Source of the DNA: an uncultured Spartobacteria bacterium
GTDB taxonomy: Bacteria > Verrucomicrobiota > Verrucomicrobiia > Chthoniobacterales > UBA6821
Length of the DNA stretch: 17,426 nt
Assembly: GCA_903831635.1 (NCBI GenBank)
Contig: CAIKYN010000297.1
Coordinates: forward strand, 1 to 17,426
Direction: 5' to 3'
Shown: piece by piece, positions 7,373-14,954 of the stretch
How positions within the stretch are numbered: the stretch's first letter is position 1
How the letters are laid out: every line of letters starts with the position of its first letter
Translations under genes and position numbers: made by a program
The notes under the pieces: model-generated
Told to the model about the DNA's origin: nothing
The model's database searches: none
What the model saw: only the letters and a program-made list of their open reading frames with translations

Positions 7373-8500
7373 TCAGAAGCCGGGCAACCGCAACTTTGGA
7401 AGTTCGCGGCCTGTTGCTTTAATCCAGAAAAGGAAGAGTCCGATGACAAGGAAGATGAGGATGGGTCCCCATCCCGCAACCCATCCAGGAATACGATCGC
7501 CTTTACCGAGTGCAATGAAGAGGCTGCTTGAGAAGATCAGTGCGGCAAAAAGTCCAATGGCCGTGGCGACTCCACCCATGATTCCACGACGACCAATGAC
7601 CACACCCATTGGCCCCGCGATAAAGATCAGCACAAGGCAGATCCAAGGTAGGGCCCATCGGTAGTTCCAATGAGTCACAAACGGAGCCAGACGTGTTTCT
7701 GGAAATTCAGCATTGCGGCGCAGGTAATCGGTCAGTTCCGGAAGCCCCATGAATTCCGAGTTCATTGTGGAACTGGCGATTTTCCAGGGGGTTTCATGCC
7801 ACCCCTTGATCTCTAGGCGGGGCGAGGACTCCGAGGAGACCTGGTTTCCGGATTCATCGACGATGACATGGCGCGCATCGAAGAGCAGCCAAGTTGCCGT
7901 TTCAGGTACAAAAGCGGCATGGGGCGTGTACCATTTTTCTGTGACGATACCCGACTCGTTCTGCTGAATGATCTCTACATTCGCTGCTTGGTTGGCCTTG
8001 GTGTACAGGGCATTCAGATACCAGAGACGTCGGTCCTCACGATTGCGAAAGAGATGGTTGCCGATCCCGTTGAATGGTTTCTGACCTGATTTGATTTCGC
8101 TCTTGATCTCATCACTCGAGGATCCGGCCTGCGGGGCAAGGCGGTAGTTAAGGATCCCCAGGAGCGCTGTCATGAGGAGTCCCACGATCACGAGTGGCAC
8201 AAAAATCCTATAGAGACTCACTCCGGCGCATAGCATGGAGATAATCTCATTGCGGCGGGACATCTGGGTCAGTGTGTAAAGGAGCGCCAGAAGAAGGCCC
8301 ACGGGAACGCTGAGCACGATGACGCTGGGGATCTGAAGTAGGTAGTAGCGTGTGACGAGGGCGACTGTGGCATGCCCGGAAAGAAAATCGGGTAGGTTGA
8401 CGCTAAGATCCCACACAAGCCAGACCGAGATGAATCCGGAAACACAGTAAAAAAACGGAATCAGAAACTTGTTGAGAAGGTATCGGTCGAGGATCGTCAT
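7373..8500 (-). CDS. LptF/LptG-family lipopolysaccharide export permease
   Basis: Inner-membrane subunit of the LptB2FG complex that extracts LPS for transport to the outer membrane. 375 residues: an N-terminal group of three membrane helices (about 12-32, 52-76, 98-118), a large periplasmic beta-jellyroll region (about 120-280) and three C-terminal helices (about 283-303, 308-331, 340-360). The opening TILDRYLLNKFL and the SRRNEIISMLCAGVS coupling-helix region (81-95) are family hallmarks. The ATG at 8500 is chosen because the family begins there. The frame stays open far upstream, antisense to the helicase gene, but that extension is not protein-like. Whether it is LptF or LptG is not settled by sequence; only one such gene is in the window. 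Confidence 0.9.
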   Translation of the reverse strand: MTILDRYLLNKFLIPFFYCVSGFISVWLVWDLSVNLPDFLSGHATVALVTRYYLLQIPSVIVLSVPVGLLLALLYTLTQMSRRNEIISMLCAGVSLYRIFVPLVIVGLLMTALLGILNYRLAPQAGSSSDEIKSEIKSGQKPFNGIGNHLFRNREDRRLWYLNALYTKANQAANVEIIQQNESGIVTEKWYTPHAAFVPETATWLLFDARHVIVDESGNQVSSESSPRLEIKGWHETPWKIASSTMNSEFMGLPELTDYLRRNAEFPETRLAPFVTHWNYRWALPWICLVLIFIAGPMGVVIGRRGIMGGVATAIGLFAALIFSSSLFIALGKGDRIPGWVAGWGPILIFLVIGLFLFWIKATGRELPKLRLPGF

Positions 8501-8522
8501 GGCGGTCGCCGGCAGAAACCAA

Positions 8523-8576
8523 TTGCAGGTGGCCGGAAAGAACACGATTCTGAAGCCCTTGCAGCGGATTCTGCAA
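8523..8576. promoter_or_regulatory. TTGCAG-N6-CTGCAA inverted repeat, possible operator
   Basis: In the 108-base region between the divergent permease and helicase genes there is a perfect 6-bp inverted repeat, TTGCAG at 8559-8564 and CTGCAA at 8571-8576, with a further TTGCAG at 8523-8528. This could be a repressor or activator site. It does not resemble common LexA boxes. No assignment is possible from sequence alone. Confidence 0.3.
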
Positions 8577-8608
8577 CCGTAATCACCCCGCTGTCCCCGA
8601 CTATTCCC

Positions 8609-10624
8609 ATGATTTCCCTTAATGAAGAGATTGCCCCCGGAGCTCCGACAGCTTCCGGCGGCTTCGCGCGCGAAATTGCGGAGCTCTTCGGACCAAAGGG
8701 GACCCTTGCTTCCATCCGTGGATTTGAATGGCGCCCCGAGCAGCAGCGTATGGCGGAAGGTGTTGCCGGGGCACTGGAAGGGCGATCTCATCTCGTGGTC
8801 GAGGCAGGAACTGGAGTCGGGAAATCCCTCGCCTATCTGATCCCCGCCGTTCTGCACTCCATCAGGACGGGGCGCAAGGCCCTGATCAGCACTCATACGA
8901 TCAACCTCCAGGAACAACTGCTCTATAAGGATGTCCCGCTGGTGCGCGGCCTGATCGGAGAGGAGTTCGAGGCTGTCCTGCTCAAGGGACGTCAGAACTA
9001 TGTCTGTCCCACCAGGCTGACCCGCGCCCTGCGCCATGGCAGCGATCTCTTCACGACTGAGGAGAAGCCGGAGATCGAGCGCATCCGGGACTGGGCGGCG
9101 ACGACCGCCGACGGGTCGCTTAGTGACCTTCCCTTCGAGCCTGCGCAGCAACTCTGGGCCCAGGTTTGTAGCGAGCAGCATCTCTGCACTCCCAAGACCT
9201 GCGGGCGTGATTCCGGATGTTTCTATCAGGCGGCGCGGCGCCGTGCGCAGTCGGCACAGGTCCTTGTGCTCAATCACACACTCTTCTTCACTCTTCTTGG
9301 AGATCCTGAGGATGAGGGGATCGGGTATCTCTTTCCTGATGATTTTGTGATCTTCGACGAAGCTCACACTGTTGAACAGGTGGCCTCTCGGCATCTCGGG
9401 TTTTCCCTTTCGCAGTATGGACTTCGGCAGTCGATTCAGCGGCTCTACAATCCTAGAACGCGGAAAGGACTTCTCCAGCAAGCCAGGCATCACGAGGCAA
9501 TCAGTACGGCATCCGATCTGATCCCTGAAATCGACCGATTCTTTGACTCGATTGCCGGTGCCTGCACGTTCCGGCAGGGAAGGGAGTGTCGCGTGCGCGG
9601 CGATCAATCGGCCGATCTGATCGAGGCGGTGTCGGGTAGTCATTTATCCGAAAGTCTGGCCCGTTTGGCGGATTCGGCCGGCACCGCTGCGGCGAAAGCC
9701 GAGGAGGAGGGATTGAAGGGTGAGCTTTCTGAAGTTGCCTCGAGGCTGAGGACATCCAGGGCCGGCCTCGTCGATTTTCTCTCCCAGAGCGAACCGGGGC
9801 ATGTCTACTGGGTGGAGCGTAATGGAAAGACCGCTTCCTGGTGCAGTCTGCACGCGGCGCCTGTAGCTGTGGCTCTGCTCCTGGGGCGGCTCCTTTTTCG
9901 TGAGGGTAGTACCGCCGTCATGACGAGTGCCACCCTTTCGGTCGGCTCTTCCGAGCTGGATTATTTCAGAGGTCGTATCGGTGCCCTCGAGGTGCCTTCC
10001 CTGCAGCTTGGCTCGCCGTTTGATTACTCCAAACAGATGAAGCTTCATCTCGTGCGCAAGATGCCCGAACCCAAGGATCCGACTTATGAGGAGTCACTTG
10101 CCACATGGATCCGCCATTTTACGGAGGAGAGTCGCGCTCGGGCCTTTGTCCTTTTTACCAGTCACCGGACGATGCAGTCCGTCGCTGCACGGATGGGTGA
10201 TTTTTTTGAGCAAAAAGGTTGGAATCTCATCGTGCAGGGAGGAGGGCTCTCCCGATCAAGGATGCTGGAAAGCTTTCGCGAGGATGGAGAGAGTGTCTTG
10301 TTCGGGACGGATAGCTTCTGGACGGGTGTCGATCTACCCGGGGAGGCGCTCTCAAGCGTGATCATTACCAGACTACCATTCGTGACTCCTGATCACCCGC
10401 TCACCGAGGCGAAATTGGAGGAAATCGAGTCCGCAGGGGGTGATCCTTTTCAGACATATTCGCTTCCCGAGGCGATCCTGAAACTCCGTCAAGGGGTCGG
10501 CAGACTCATCCGCAGCGCTAAGGATCGAGGCTCCATCGTGATCCTTGATAGCCGCATCCTTTCACGTCCTTACGGAAAGGCCTTTCTTAAGGCACTCCCG
10601 GAATGTCCGGTGGAGATCGAGTAA
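8609..10624 (+). CDS. dinG: DinG/XPD-family ATP-dependent helicase with Fe-S cluster
   Basis: Superfamily 2 5'-3' DNA helicase linked to DNA repair and R-loop or replication-block removal. 671 residues. Walker A AGTGVGKS lies at 66-73 (Lys72), motif Ia STHTINLQEQL at 94-104, and the DEAH box at 250-253. Between them lie the iron-sulfur cysteines: Cys133 in NYVCPTR and a cluster at Cys187, 193, 198 and 204. Five Cys are available where four ligands are needed. C-terminal motifs include MTSATL, GTDSFWTGVDLPG and the motif VI stretch QGVGRLIRS. There is no N-terminal exonuclease domain, unlike Firmicutes DinG. The gene is divergent from the permease gene and convergent with the next. No Shine-Dalgarno precedes the ATG. 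Confidence 0.93.
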   Translation: MISLNEEIAPGAPTASGGFAREIAELFGPKGTLASIRGFEWRPEQQRMAEGVAGALEGRSHLVVEAGTGVGKSLAYLIPAVLHSIRTGRKALISTHTINLQEQLLYKDVPLVRGLIGEEFEAVLLKGRQNYVCPTRLTRALRHGSDLFTTEEKPEIERIRDWAATTADGSLSDLPFEPAQQLWAQVCSEQHLCTPKTCGRDSGCFYQAARRRAQSAQVLVLNHTLFFTLLGDPEDEGIGYLFPDDFVIFDEAHTVEQVASRHLGFSLSQYGLRQSIQRLYNPRTRKGLLQQARHHEAISTASDLIPEIDRFFDSIAGACTFRQGRECRVRGDQSADLIEAVSGSHLSESLARLADSAGTAAAKAEEEGLKGELSEVASRLRTSRAGLVDFLSQSEPGHVYWVERNGKTASWCSLHAAPVAVALLLGRLLFREGSTAVMTSATLSVGSSELDYFRGRIGALEVPSLQLGSPFDYSKQMKLHLVRKMPEPKDPTYEESLATWIRHFTEESRARAFVLFTSHRTMQSVAARMGDFFEQKGWNLIVQGGGLSRSRMLESFREDGESVLFGTDSFWTGVDLPGEALSSVIITRLPFVTPDHPLTEAKLEEIESAGGDPFQTYSLPEAILKLRQGVGRLIRSAKDRGSIVILDSRILSRPYGKAFLKALPECPVEIE

Positions 10625-10632
10625 TTGATGAT

Positions 10633-10672
10633 GGGAATAGGGGATTGGGCATGGGTGCTTCCCTATCCTCCC
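10633..10672. terminator. Hairpin between convergent genes, weak bidirectional terminator
   Basis: GGGAATAGGG (10633-10642) can pair with CCCTAT-cc-TCCC (10661-10672), giving 10 base pairs with a 2-base bulge and an 18-base loop. It lies in the 51-base gap between the dinG stop and the stop of the convergent exported-protein gene. There is no clean T-tract on either side, so it may be rho-independent only in part. Confidence 0.4.
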
Positions 10673-10675
10673 AAT

Positions 10676-11242
10676 TTAAGGCGTCTTGTAGTGCAAAGAA
10701 ACCAGACGCAGGGATTTCTCTTTCTCCTCGACGCTGTAATAGTTCAGTTCGAGGTTCACCGTCGGTTGGCTCCATTGATAGATGATCAGTGTGTAGGTCA
10801 TTTCCTGCGGAATATTGTCTCCCGCAGGGTGCTCCTTTACCTTGTTTACCAGCAGGGTACCGAGGCCGTAGCGCTCGTCGATGCGGCGTCTGGTGCGATC
10901 GAAGAAGTCGACTGTCTTCTCGGCATCCCATGAGGGATCGTCATATTGCAACTCCACTTCGATCAGGGAGCCATCCTTGAAGGTGAAGAGCGATTTTTTT
11001 AGCAAGGTGTCGCCGATGCTCAGTCCTTCGGCTTCCAGGATGACTTTGCCGATCGATTTCTCGGTGCAGGATGTTTCTCGTGCCTTCACGGCATTGATCA
11101 TCCCGCGAACCTTCTCGATGCTGTCGCCCCACGTCAGTCCGTAGGGAATTTTGATTTCTTTCAGCGTCGGTTGCTGTCCCCTAGCGCCTGCTCCTGACAT
11201 TAGGAGGGCTGCCATCATAAGGATGATCCGAAGGGCATTCAT
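10676..11242 (-). CDS. Hypothetical exported protein
   Basis: Function unknown. 188 residues with a typical cleavable signal peptide (basic-hydrophobic MNALRIILMMAALLMSGAGA, cut probably near residue 20-24) and no lipobox Cys, so it should be periplasmic or secreted. The mature part begins with a motif IPYGLTWGDSIEKV (about 32-45), of the kind seen in small periplasmic proteins where G-x-x-W/F-G-x-S precedes a helix. It then alternates predicted beta-strands with charged turns, and ends in LVSLHYKTP. Its ATG overlaps the TGA of the upstream gene by one base, so the two are translationally coupled and may work together. Confidence 0.75.
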   Translation of the reverse strand: MNALRIILMMAALLMSGAGARGQQPTLKEIKIPYGLTWGDSIEKVRGMINAVKARETSCTEKSIGKVILEAEGLSIGDTLLKKSLFTFKDGSLIEVELQYDDPSWDAEKTVDFFDRTRRRIDERYGLGTLLVNKVKEHPAGDNIPQEMTYTLIIYQWSQPTVNLELNYYSVEEKEKSLRLVSLHYKTP

Positions 11243-12003
11243 CAGGGCGTGGATTCTCCAGCAGAAGGAGATAAATGGAAAGCATCGGGAGAGACCTCCA
11301 GTTTTCCTGCGGAGAGAGGAACTATTCGGTCGAGTCCTGTGATTTCATAAGTGGCTGTCCCCTTGGGGTTCTCGATTATCAATCGAGCGTTTCCCTTTTC
11401 CATCCCATGGAGGATGCGGGCACTTTGTGGTGAACCATCGTTGTCAACTGGAACGGAAAGTATGGGAAGTCCCTCTGCAGTGAGGGTACAGATATTTTCC
11501 TTAAACGATGCGGCCACGATGATCACAGGCCTGCTTTCCAGCAACGCATCCTTGGGGGCACGCAACACAATCGATTTTTTCTGTAATGGATTGGAGGTAA
11601 GTGGCACGGGCCAATCTAGAGGGAGTGGACCCGTAATCGTTTCCGAAAAGGGAAGCGATGAGATGGAGATTGGGCCGTGAACCAAGCCTTTCGCCATATA
11701 GTTTCCGGCTGGCACGGGGTGACCCTGATCATCCTTTTCATCCCAGGTCATGATGAGGCCATTTAGGCCCGCAGGAATTGACTCCACAGGTGCATCCCGG
11801 CAGAGCAATCGAACAAGGGCACCCTCTTCCGAGAAGATCCCAAGCGTCACTGGTCCCTCCAACTCTGGAAGCGCCACAGCAAAAGATTGATCACTGCGCG
11901 CCGTAACAGCAGAGATCCCAATCTGGAAAAAGCAGAAGACCAGAACCTTTGGCAGAAGGGATTGGGCTAAAACAGTCCGCCGGGTTGGCAACTTTTTTTG
12001 CAT
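11242..12003 (-). CDS. Hypothetical exported protein with FlgD-like Ig motif
   Basis: Function unknown. 253 residues if started at the ATG at 12003, which is preceded by AAGGA ten bases upstream and gives a good signal peptide: basic MQKKLPTRRT followed by a hydrophobic stretch ending around ISAVTA. Earlier in-frame ATGs (12024, 12081) add a charged tail and lack a ribosome binding site. The mature protein contains LIMTWDEKDDQGHPVPAGNY, which matches the W-D-x-x-D-x-x-G-x-x-V-P-A-G-x-Y pattern of the Ig-like fold in FlgD and many cell-surface proteins. The remainder looks beta-rich. No flagellar genes are nearby, so a flagellar role is unlikely. It is divergent from hldD and coupled to the following exported protein. 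Confidence 0.72.
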   Translation of the reverse strand: MQKKLPTRRTVLAQSLLPKVLVFCFFQIGISAVTARSDQSFAVALPELEGPVTLGIFSEEGALVRLLCRDAPVESIPAGLNGLIMTWDEKDDQGHPVPAGNYMAKGLVHGPISISSLPFSETITGPLPLDWPVPLTSNPLQKKSIVLRAPKDALLESRPVIIVAASFKENICTLTAEGLPILSVPVDNDGSPQSARILHGMEKGNARLIIENPKGTATYEITGLDRIVPLSAGKLEVSPDAFHLSPSAGESTP

Positions 12004-12092
12004 ACGTTGCCGATCCTTGACCATGATTCGAAATCTTCCCAAGAACTTTCGGATTGCGACTCTTTGTTCCAGTGATTCCAATCTAAGGGATC

Positions 12093-13082
12093 ATGTCCCC
12101 AACCATCCTTGTCACCGGGGGCGCCGGCCTCATCGGCAGTGCCCTGATCCATGCCCTGAACCAGCGGGGTCAGGATGATATCCTTGTCACCGATGTCCTC
12201 GGTAAGGATGAAAAATGGAAAAATCTCTCCCCGCTACGCTTTAACGACTACCAGCAGGCCGATGCCTTCCTCGATCGCCTCGAGTGTGAACCCGAGAGTT
12301 TGGATTCGATCCGCACGATTTTGCATCTCGGAGCCTGCTCAGCGACTACCGAAACAGATGCGGGATACCTGATGGAGAATAATTTTGGCTACACTAAGCG
12401 TCTTGCGCAGTGGGCGCTCCAACGTGGCATCCGTTTTGTCTATGCCAGCTCGGCTGCCACTTATGGAGACGGGACGCGAGGCATGGATGACGGTGCCGAC
12501 CACCTTGATTCACTCCGCCCGCTCAATGCCTACGGCTATTCGAAGCACCTCTTCGATCTTCATGCCAAGCGCAACGGATGGCTCGACCGGATGGCCGGCA
12601 TCAAATATTTCAACGTTTTTGGTCCGAACGAGTGGCACAAGGGGGAGATGCGCAGCCTTGTCGCGAAGGCCTATGAACAGATTCTCGAGACAGGCAAGGT
12701 CTGCCTCTTCAAAAGCCACAGATCAGATTACAAGGACGGGGAGCAGGTCCGCGATTTCGTTTATGTGAAGGATGCCGTCGCGATGACCCTGCACATCGCC
12801 GACACGCCCTCAGCCAACGGACTGTTCAATATCGGCACGGGCACTCCCCGTACCTGGGTGGATCTTGCCACGGCTCTCTTCACCGCGCTAGGGCGCAAGC
12901 CTGAGATCGAATTCATCGACATGCCGGCTCACATTCGGAATCAGTACCAGTATCACACTTGCGCCGATGTCAGCCGCCTCAAGGCCGCGGGATGGAACGC
13001 TGCTACGACTTCCCTTGAGGATGCCGTCAGTGACTACGTGCGTAACTATCTGGTTCCCAGTAAACACCTCGGGGATGAATAG
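12093..13082 (+). CDS. hldD: ADP-L-glycero-D-manno-heptose 6-epimerase
   Basis: Short-chain dehydrogenase/epimerase that makes ADP-L-glycero-beta-D-manno-heptose for the LPS inner core. 329 residues, slightly longer than E. coli HldD (310). Visible features: Rossmann loop TGGAGLIGSAL (8-18), HLGACSATTETD (78-89), YASSAATYG (117-125), the catalytic pair Tyr147-x3-Lys151 in NAYGYSKHLFD, YFNVFGPNEWHKGEM, the substrate loop with DGEQVRDFVYVKD, and QYQYHTCADVSRLKAAGW near the C-terminus. These are specific for HldD rather than GalE. A weak promoter candidate (TTGCGA 12054-12059, TCCAAT 12077-12082, 17-base spacer) would leave almost no leader. AAGGGA lies only 2-3 bases from the ATG. Confidence 0.95.
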   Translation: MSPTILVTGGAGLIGSALIHALNQRGQDDILVTDVLGKDEKWKNLSPLRFNDYQQADAFLDRLECEPESLDSIRTILHLGACSATTETDAGYLMENNFGYTKRLAQWALQRGIRFVYASSAATYGDGTRGMDDGADHLDSLRPLNAYGYSKHLFDLHAKRNGWLDRMAGIKYFNVFGPNEWHKGEMRSLVAKAYEQILETGKVCLFKSHRSDYKDGEQVRDFVYVKDAVAMTLHIADTPSANGLFNIGTGTPRTWVDLATALFTALGRKPEIEFIDMPAHIRNQYQYHTCADVSRLKAAGWNAATTSLEDAVSDYVRNYLVPSKHLGDE

Positions 13083-13108
13083 GGTCTAGAAGCTCAGAGA
13101 TAGGTGTT

Positions 13109-13122
13109 GGGGATATATCCCC
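13109..13122. other. 14-bp perfect palindrome between convergent hldD and yajQ
   Basis: GGGGATATATCCCC is a perfect palindrome in the 100-base gap between two stop codons. No T-tract follows on either strand, so it is at best a weak terminator. It could equally be a protein-binding site or chance. Nothing else stands out in this gap. Confidence 0.4.
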
Positions 13123-13182
13123 TGCCGCGGAAGCAGATGTGAAGTAACGACAAGCAGACAAACGCAAAAGAGCGAATCCGCC

Positions 13183-13671
13183 CTAATCCCTGAAGTTCTT
13201 AAAACTCAAGGAGACACCAAAGTCCTTGCCTCGTAGGAAGGCGATGACTTCCTGAAGTTCATCCCGTTTGGTGCCGGTGACGCGCACTTGCCGATCCTGC
13301 AGTGAAGCCTGCACTTTGAATTTCTCGGCCTTGATGGCGGTCGTGATTTCCTTGGCCTTGTTTCCTTCCAGTCCCTGTATAATGACGAATTCCTGCCGTG
13401 CATGCCCGATTGATGAGATTGCGGTATCCTTCTGTTCGACATTGCGAAGGTCGACGCCTCGTTTTGCAAGCTTACCCACCATGATTTCCCGAACACCCTT
13501 AAGCTTGTTGTTGTCCTCCGCAGTCAGGGTGATGAGTTCGGGTTTTGTGAGCTCGATTTTAACGTCGCTCCCCTTGAAGTCGAACCGTGTCGCCAATTCT
13601 TTCACTGCTTGATTCACCGCGTTCTCGATCTCCATCCGCTCGATTTCTGATACAATGTCAAAGGAAGGCAT
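13183..13671 (-). CDS. yajQ: YajQ-family cyclic di-GMP/nucleotide-binding protein
   Basis: Small cytoplasmic protein of the YajQ (UPF0234) family, reported to bind nucleotides and in some species cyclic di-GMP. 162 residues when started at the ATG at 13671, matching the E. coli length (about 163) and the family N-terminus PSFDIVSE. A TTG two codons upstream is a poorer start. Family landmarks are NAVNQAVKELATRFDFKGSD (19-38), an ELITLTAEDNNKL strand-turn, and a C-terminal VTGTKRDELQEVIAFLR (rough positions 130-148) ahead of a Phe-rich end. It is convergent with hldD and divergent from the DAHP synthase gene. No Shine-Dalgarno sequence is visible. Confidence 0.94.
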   Translation of the reverse strand: MPSFDIVSEIERMEIENAVNQAVKELATRFDFKGSDVKIELTKPELITLTAEDNNKLKGVREIMVGKLAKRGVDLRNVEQKDTAISSIGHARQEFVIIQGLEGNKAKEITTAIKAEKFKVQASLQDRQVRVTGTKRDELQEVIAFLRGKDFGVSLSFKNFRD

Positions 13672-13680
13672 GTCCAAAAG

Positions 13681-13715
13681 GCTGAAGGAAAAAGTCTGAA
13701 GTCTGAAGGCTAAAA
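13681..13715 (+). repeat. Five degenerate 7-base repeats
   Basis: Five successive 7-base units: gctgaag, gaaaaag, tctgaag, tctgaag, gctaaaa. The consensus is (T/G)CTGAAG, with two adjacent exact copies. It sits just upstream of the yajQ start. Similar heptads recur at 15603-15623 and 17207-17234. Confidence 0.6.
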
Positions 13716-13738
13716 ATCAATACGTCGTCATTAGGGAG

Positions 13739-13864
13739 ATGGCAGATGGTGTTTTGGCTGCCCCTTCATCCACACTTGTGAGTTGCAATCCACCCCTTCT
13801 GCATGGATCTTATTCAGCCCGACTGAGCCAGCCTCAAACGCTGAAGCAGGGGTTCCAACCATGA
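13739..13864 (+). CDS. Possible 41-codon leader ORF overlapping the aroG start
   Basis: An ATG at 13739 opens a frame of 41 sense codons (starting MADGVLAAPSSTL) whose TGA at 13862-13864 overlaps the DAHP synthase ATG as ATGA. AGGGAG abuts the ATG with almost no spacing, which is poor for a ribosome binding site. The peptide has one Tyr, one Phe and no Trp, so it is not a classical aromatic-amino-acid attenuation leader. It could serve translational coupling, or be chance. Confidence 0.25.
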   Translation: MADGVLAAPSSTLVSCNPPLLHGSYSARLSQPQTLKQGFQP

Positions 13865-14919
13865 GCGCCACCACAACAGACACCATTGAAGAGCCTCGCA
13901 CAGAGAATACCCGTGTGTGCGGAGTGACGCGCCTCATCTCCCCTCGTGAGGTCAAGGAGAGGCTCCCTGCTTCCCCGGAAATCCTTGCCAAGGTTGCTGA
14001 ATATCGCGAGACCTGCCGCCGCATTCTTCGCGGTGAGGATCCCCGCCTTCTGGTCATCGTTGGCCCCTGCTCGATCCATGATCCCGTCTCCGCTCTCGAC
14101 TATGCGCGACGGCTTGCGGACTTAGCCAAGGAAGTAGAGGGAAAGCTCTTCCTTGTGATGCGTGTCTATTTTGAGAAACCCCGCACGACAGTTGGGTGGA
14201 AGGGGCTGATCAATGATCCTTACCTGAATGATTCCGGTGACATGCAGCACGGCATCAAGGTTGCCCGCCAACTCCTGCTCGATGTTGCCGCTCTTGGTCT
14301 TCCTGCCGCCACAGAGGTCCTCGACCCGATCATGCCGCAGTATATCGCGGACCTGATCAGCTGGTCGGCGATCGGGGCGCGGACCACCGAGTCACAGACG
14401 CACCGCGAGATGGCCAGCGGACTCTCGATGCCTGTCGGCTTCAAGAATGGCACCGATGGCAGCATCCAGACGGCCATCGATGCCATGCGTTCCTCGCGTA
14501 GTCCCCACAGTTTTCTTGGCATCGACCAGGAGGGCATGACCAGCATTATCAAGACGGCCGGCAATCCCGATGGTCATCTTGTCCTTCGTGGTGGACGTGA
14601 CGGAGTAAATTATCACGCGAACCAAACGGCGGATGCCGCCGCCAAGCTCAAGGCCGCAGGTGTCCCGACGGCCATCATGATCGATTGCAGCCATGCCAAC
14701 AGTGGCAAGGATCCCGCCCGTCAGCCCGAGGTCTGGAACAGTATCCTGGAGCAGCGCGCATCAGGTCGCACCGATGTCGTCGGGGCAATGATCGAGAGCC
14801 ATTTGGAATTTGGTGCCCAGAACCTAGGTGATGATCCTTCAGTGCTTCGTTACGGGGTCTCGATCACTGATGCCTGCCTCGACTGGGAGGCCACCGCGGA
14901 ACTCCTCCGCAGAGCCTAA
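13861..14919 (+). CDS. aroG: 3-deoxy-7-phosphoheptulonate synthase, class I (AroG type)
   Basis: Condenses phosphoenolpyruvate with erythrose 4-phosphate, the first step of the shikimate pathway to aromatic amino acids. 352 residues from the ATG at 13861, close to E. coli AroG (350). AGGGG lies eight bases before this ATG. Motifs: VGPCSIHDP (67-75) with metal ligand Cys70, MRVYFEKPRTTVGWKG (100-115), ATE (150-152), WSAIGARTTESQ (168-179), GFKNGTDG (193-200), LRGG (242-245) and DCSHANS (275-281) with His278. The preceding 26 in-frame codons (from 13783) are not family-like. Which of Phe, Tyr or Trp inhibits it cannot be read safely. The exonuclease gene follows by 35 bases on the same strand. 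Confidence 0.95.
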   Translation: MSATTTDTIEEPRTENTRVCGVTRLISPREVKERLPASPEILAKVAEYRETCRRILRGEDPRLLVIVGPCSIHDPVSALDYARRLADLAKEVEGKLFLVMRVYFEKPRTTVGWKGLINDPYLNDSGDMQHGIKVARQLLLDVAALGLPAATEVLDPIMPQYIADLISWSAIGARTTESQTHREMASGLSMPVGFKNGTDGSIQTAIDAMRSSRSPHSFLGIDQEGMTSIIKTAGNPDGHLVLRGGRDGVNYHANQTADAAAKLKAAGVPTAIMIDCSHANSGKDPARQPEVWNSILEQRASGRTDVVGAMIESHLEFGAQNLGDDPSVLRYGVSITDACLDWEATAELLRRA

Positions 14920-14954
14920 TTAGGCAGAGAGCGGAGGCATAACGGTTTTCTCCC

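Noticed and set aside
8523..8608. LexA-type SOS box upstream of dinG
   Set aside because: Only an isolated GAACA is present (near 8541-8545) without an inverted partner; no Gram-positive or E. coli-type box is visible.
8501..9643. Open frame of about 380 codons on the minus strand continuing upstream of the permease, antisense to dinG
   Set aside because: The permease family starts cleanly at 8500, and the extension lies opposite a strongly conserved helicase. It looks like a G+C-driven shadow frame.
12004..12081. N-terminal extension of the FlgD-motif exported protein to the ATG at 12081
   Set aside because: It would bury the signal peptide behind 26 charged residues; the ATG at 12003 has an AAGGA site and a proper signal sequence.
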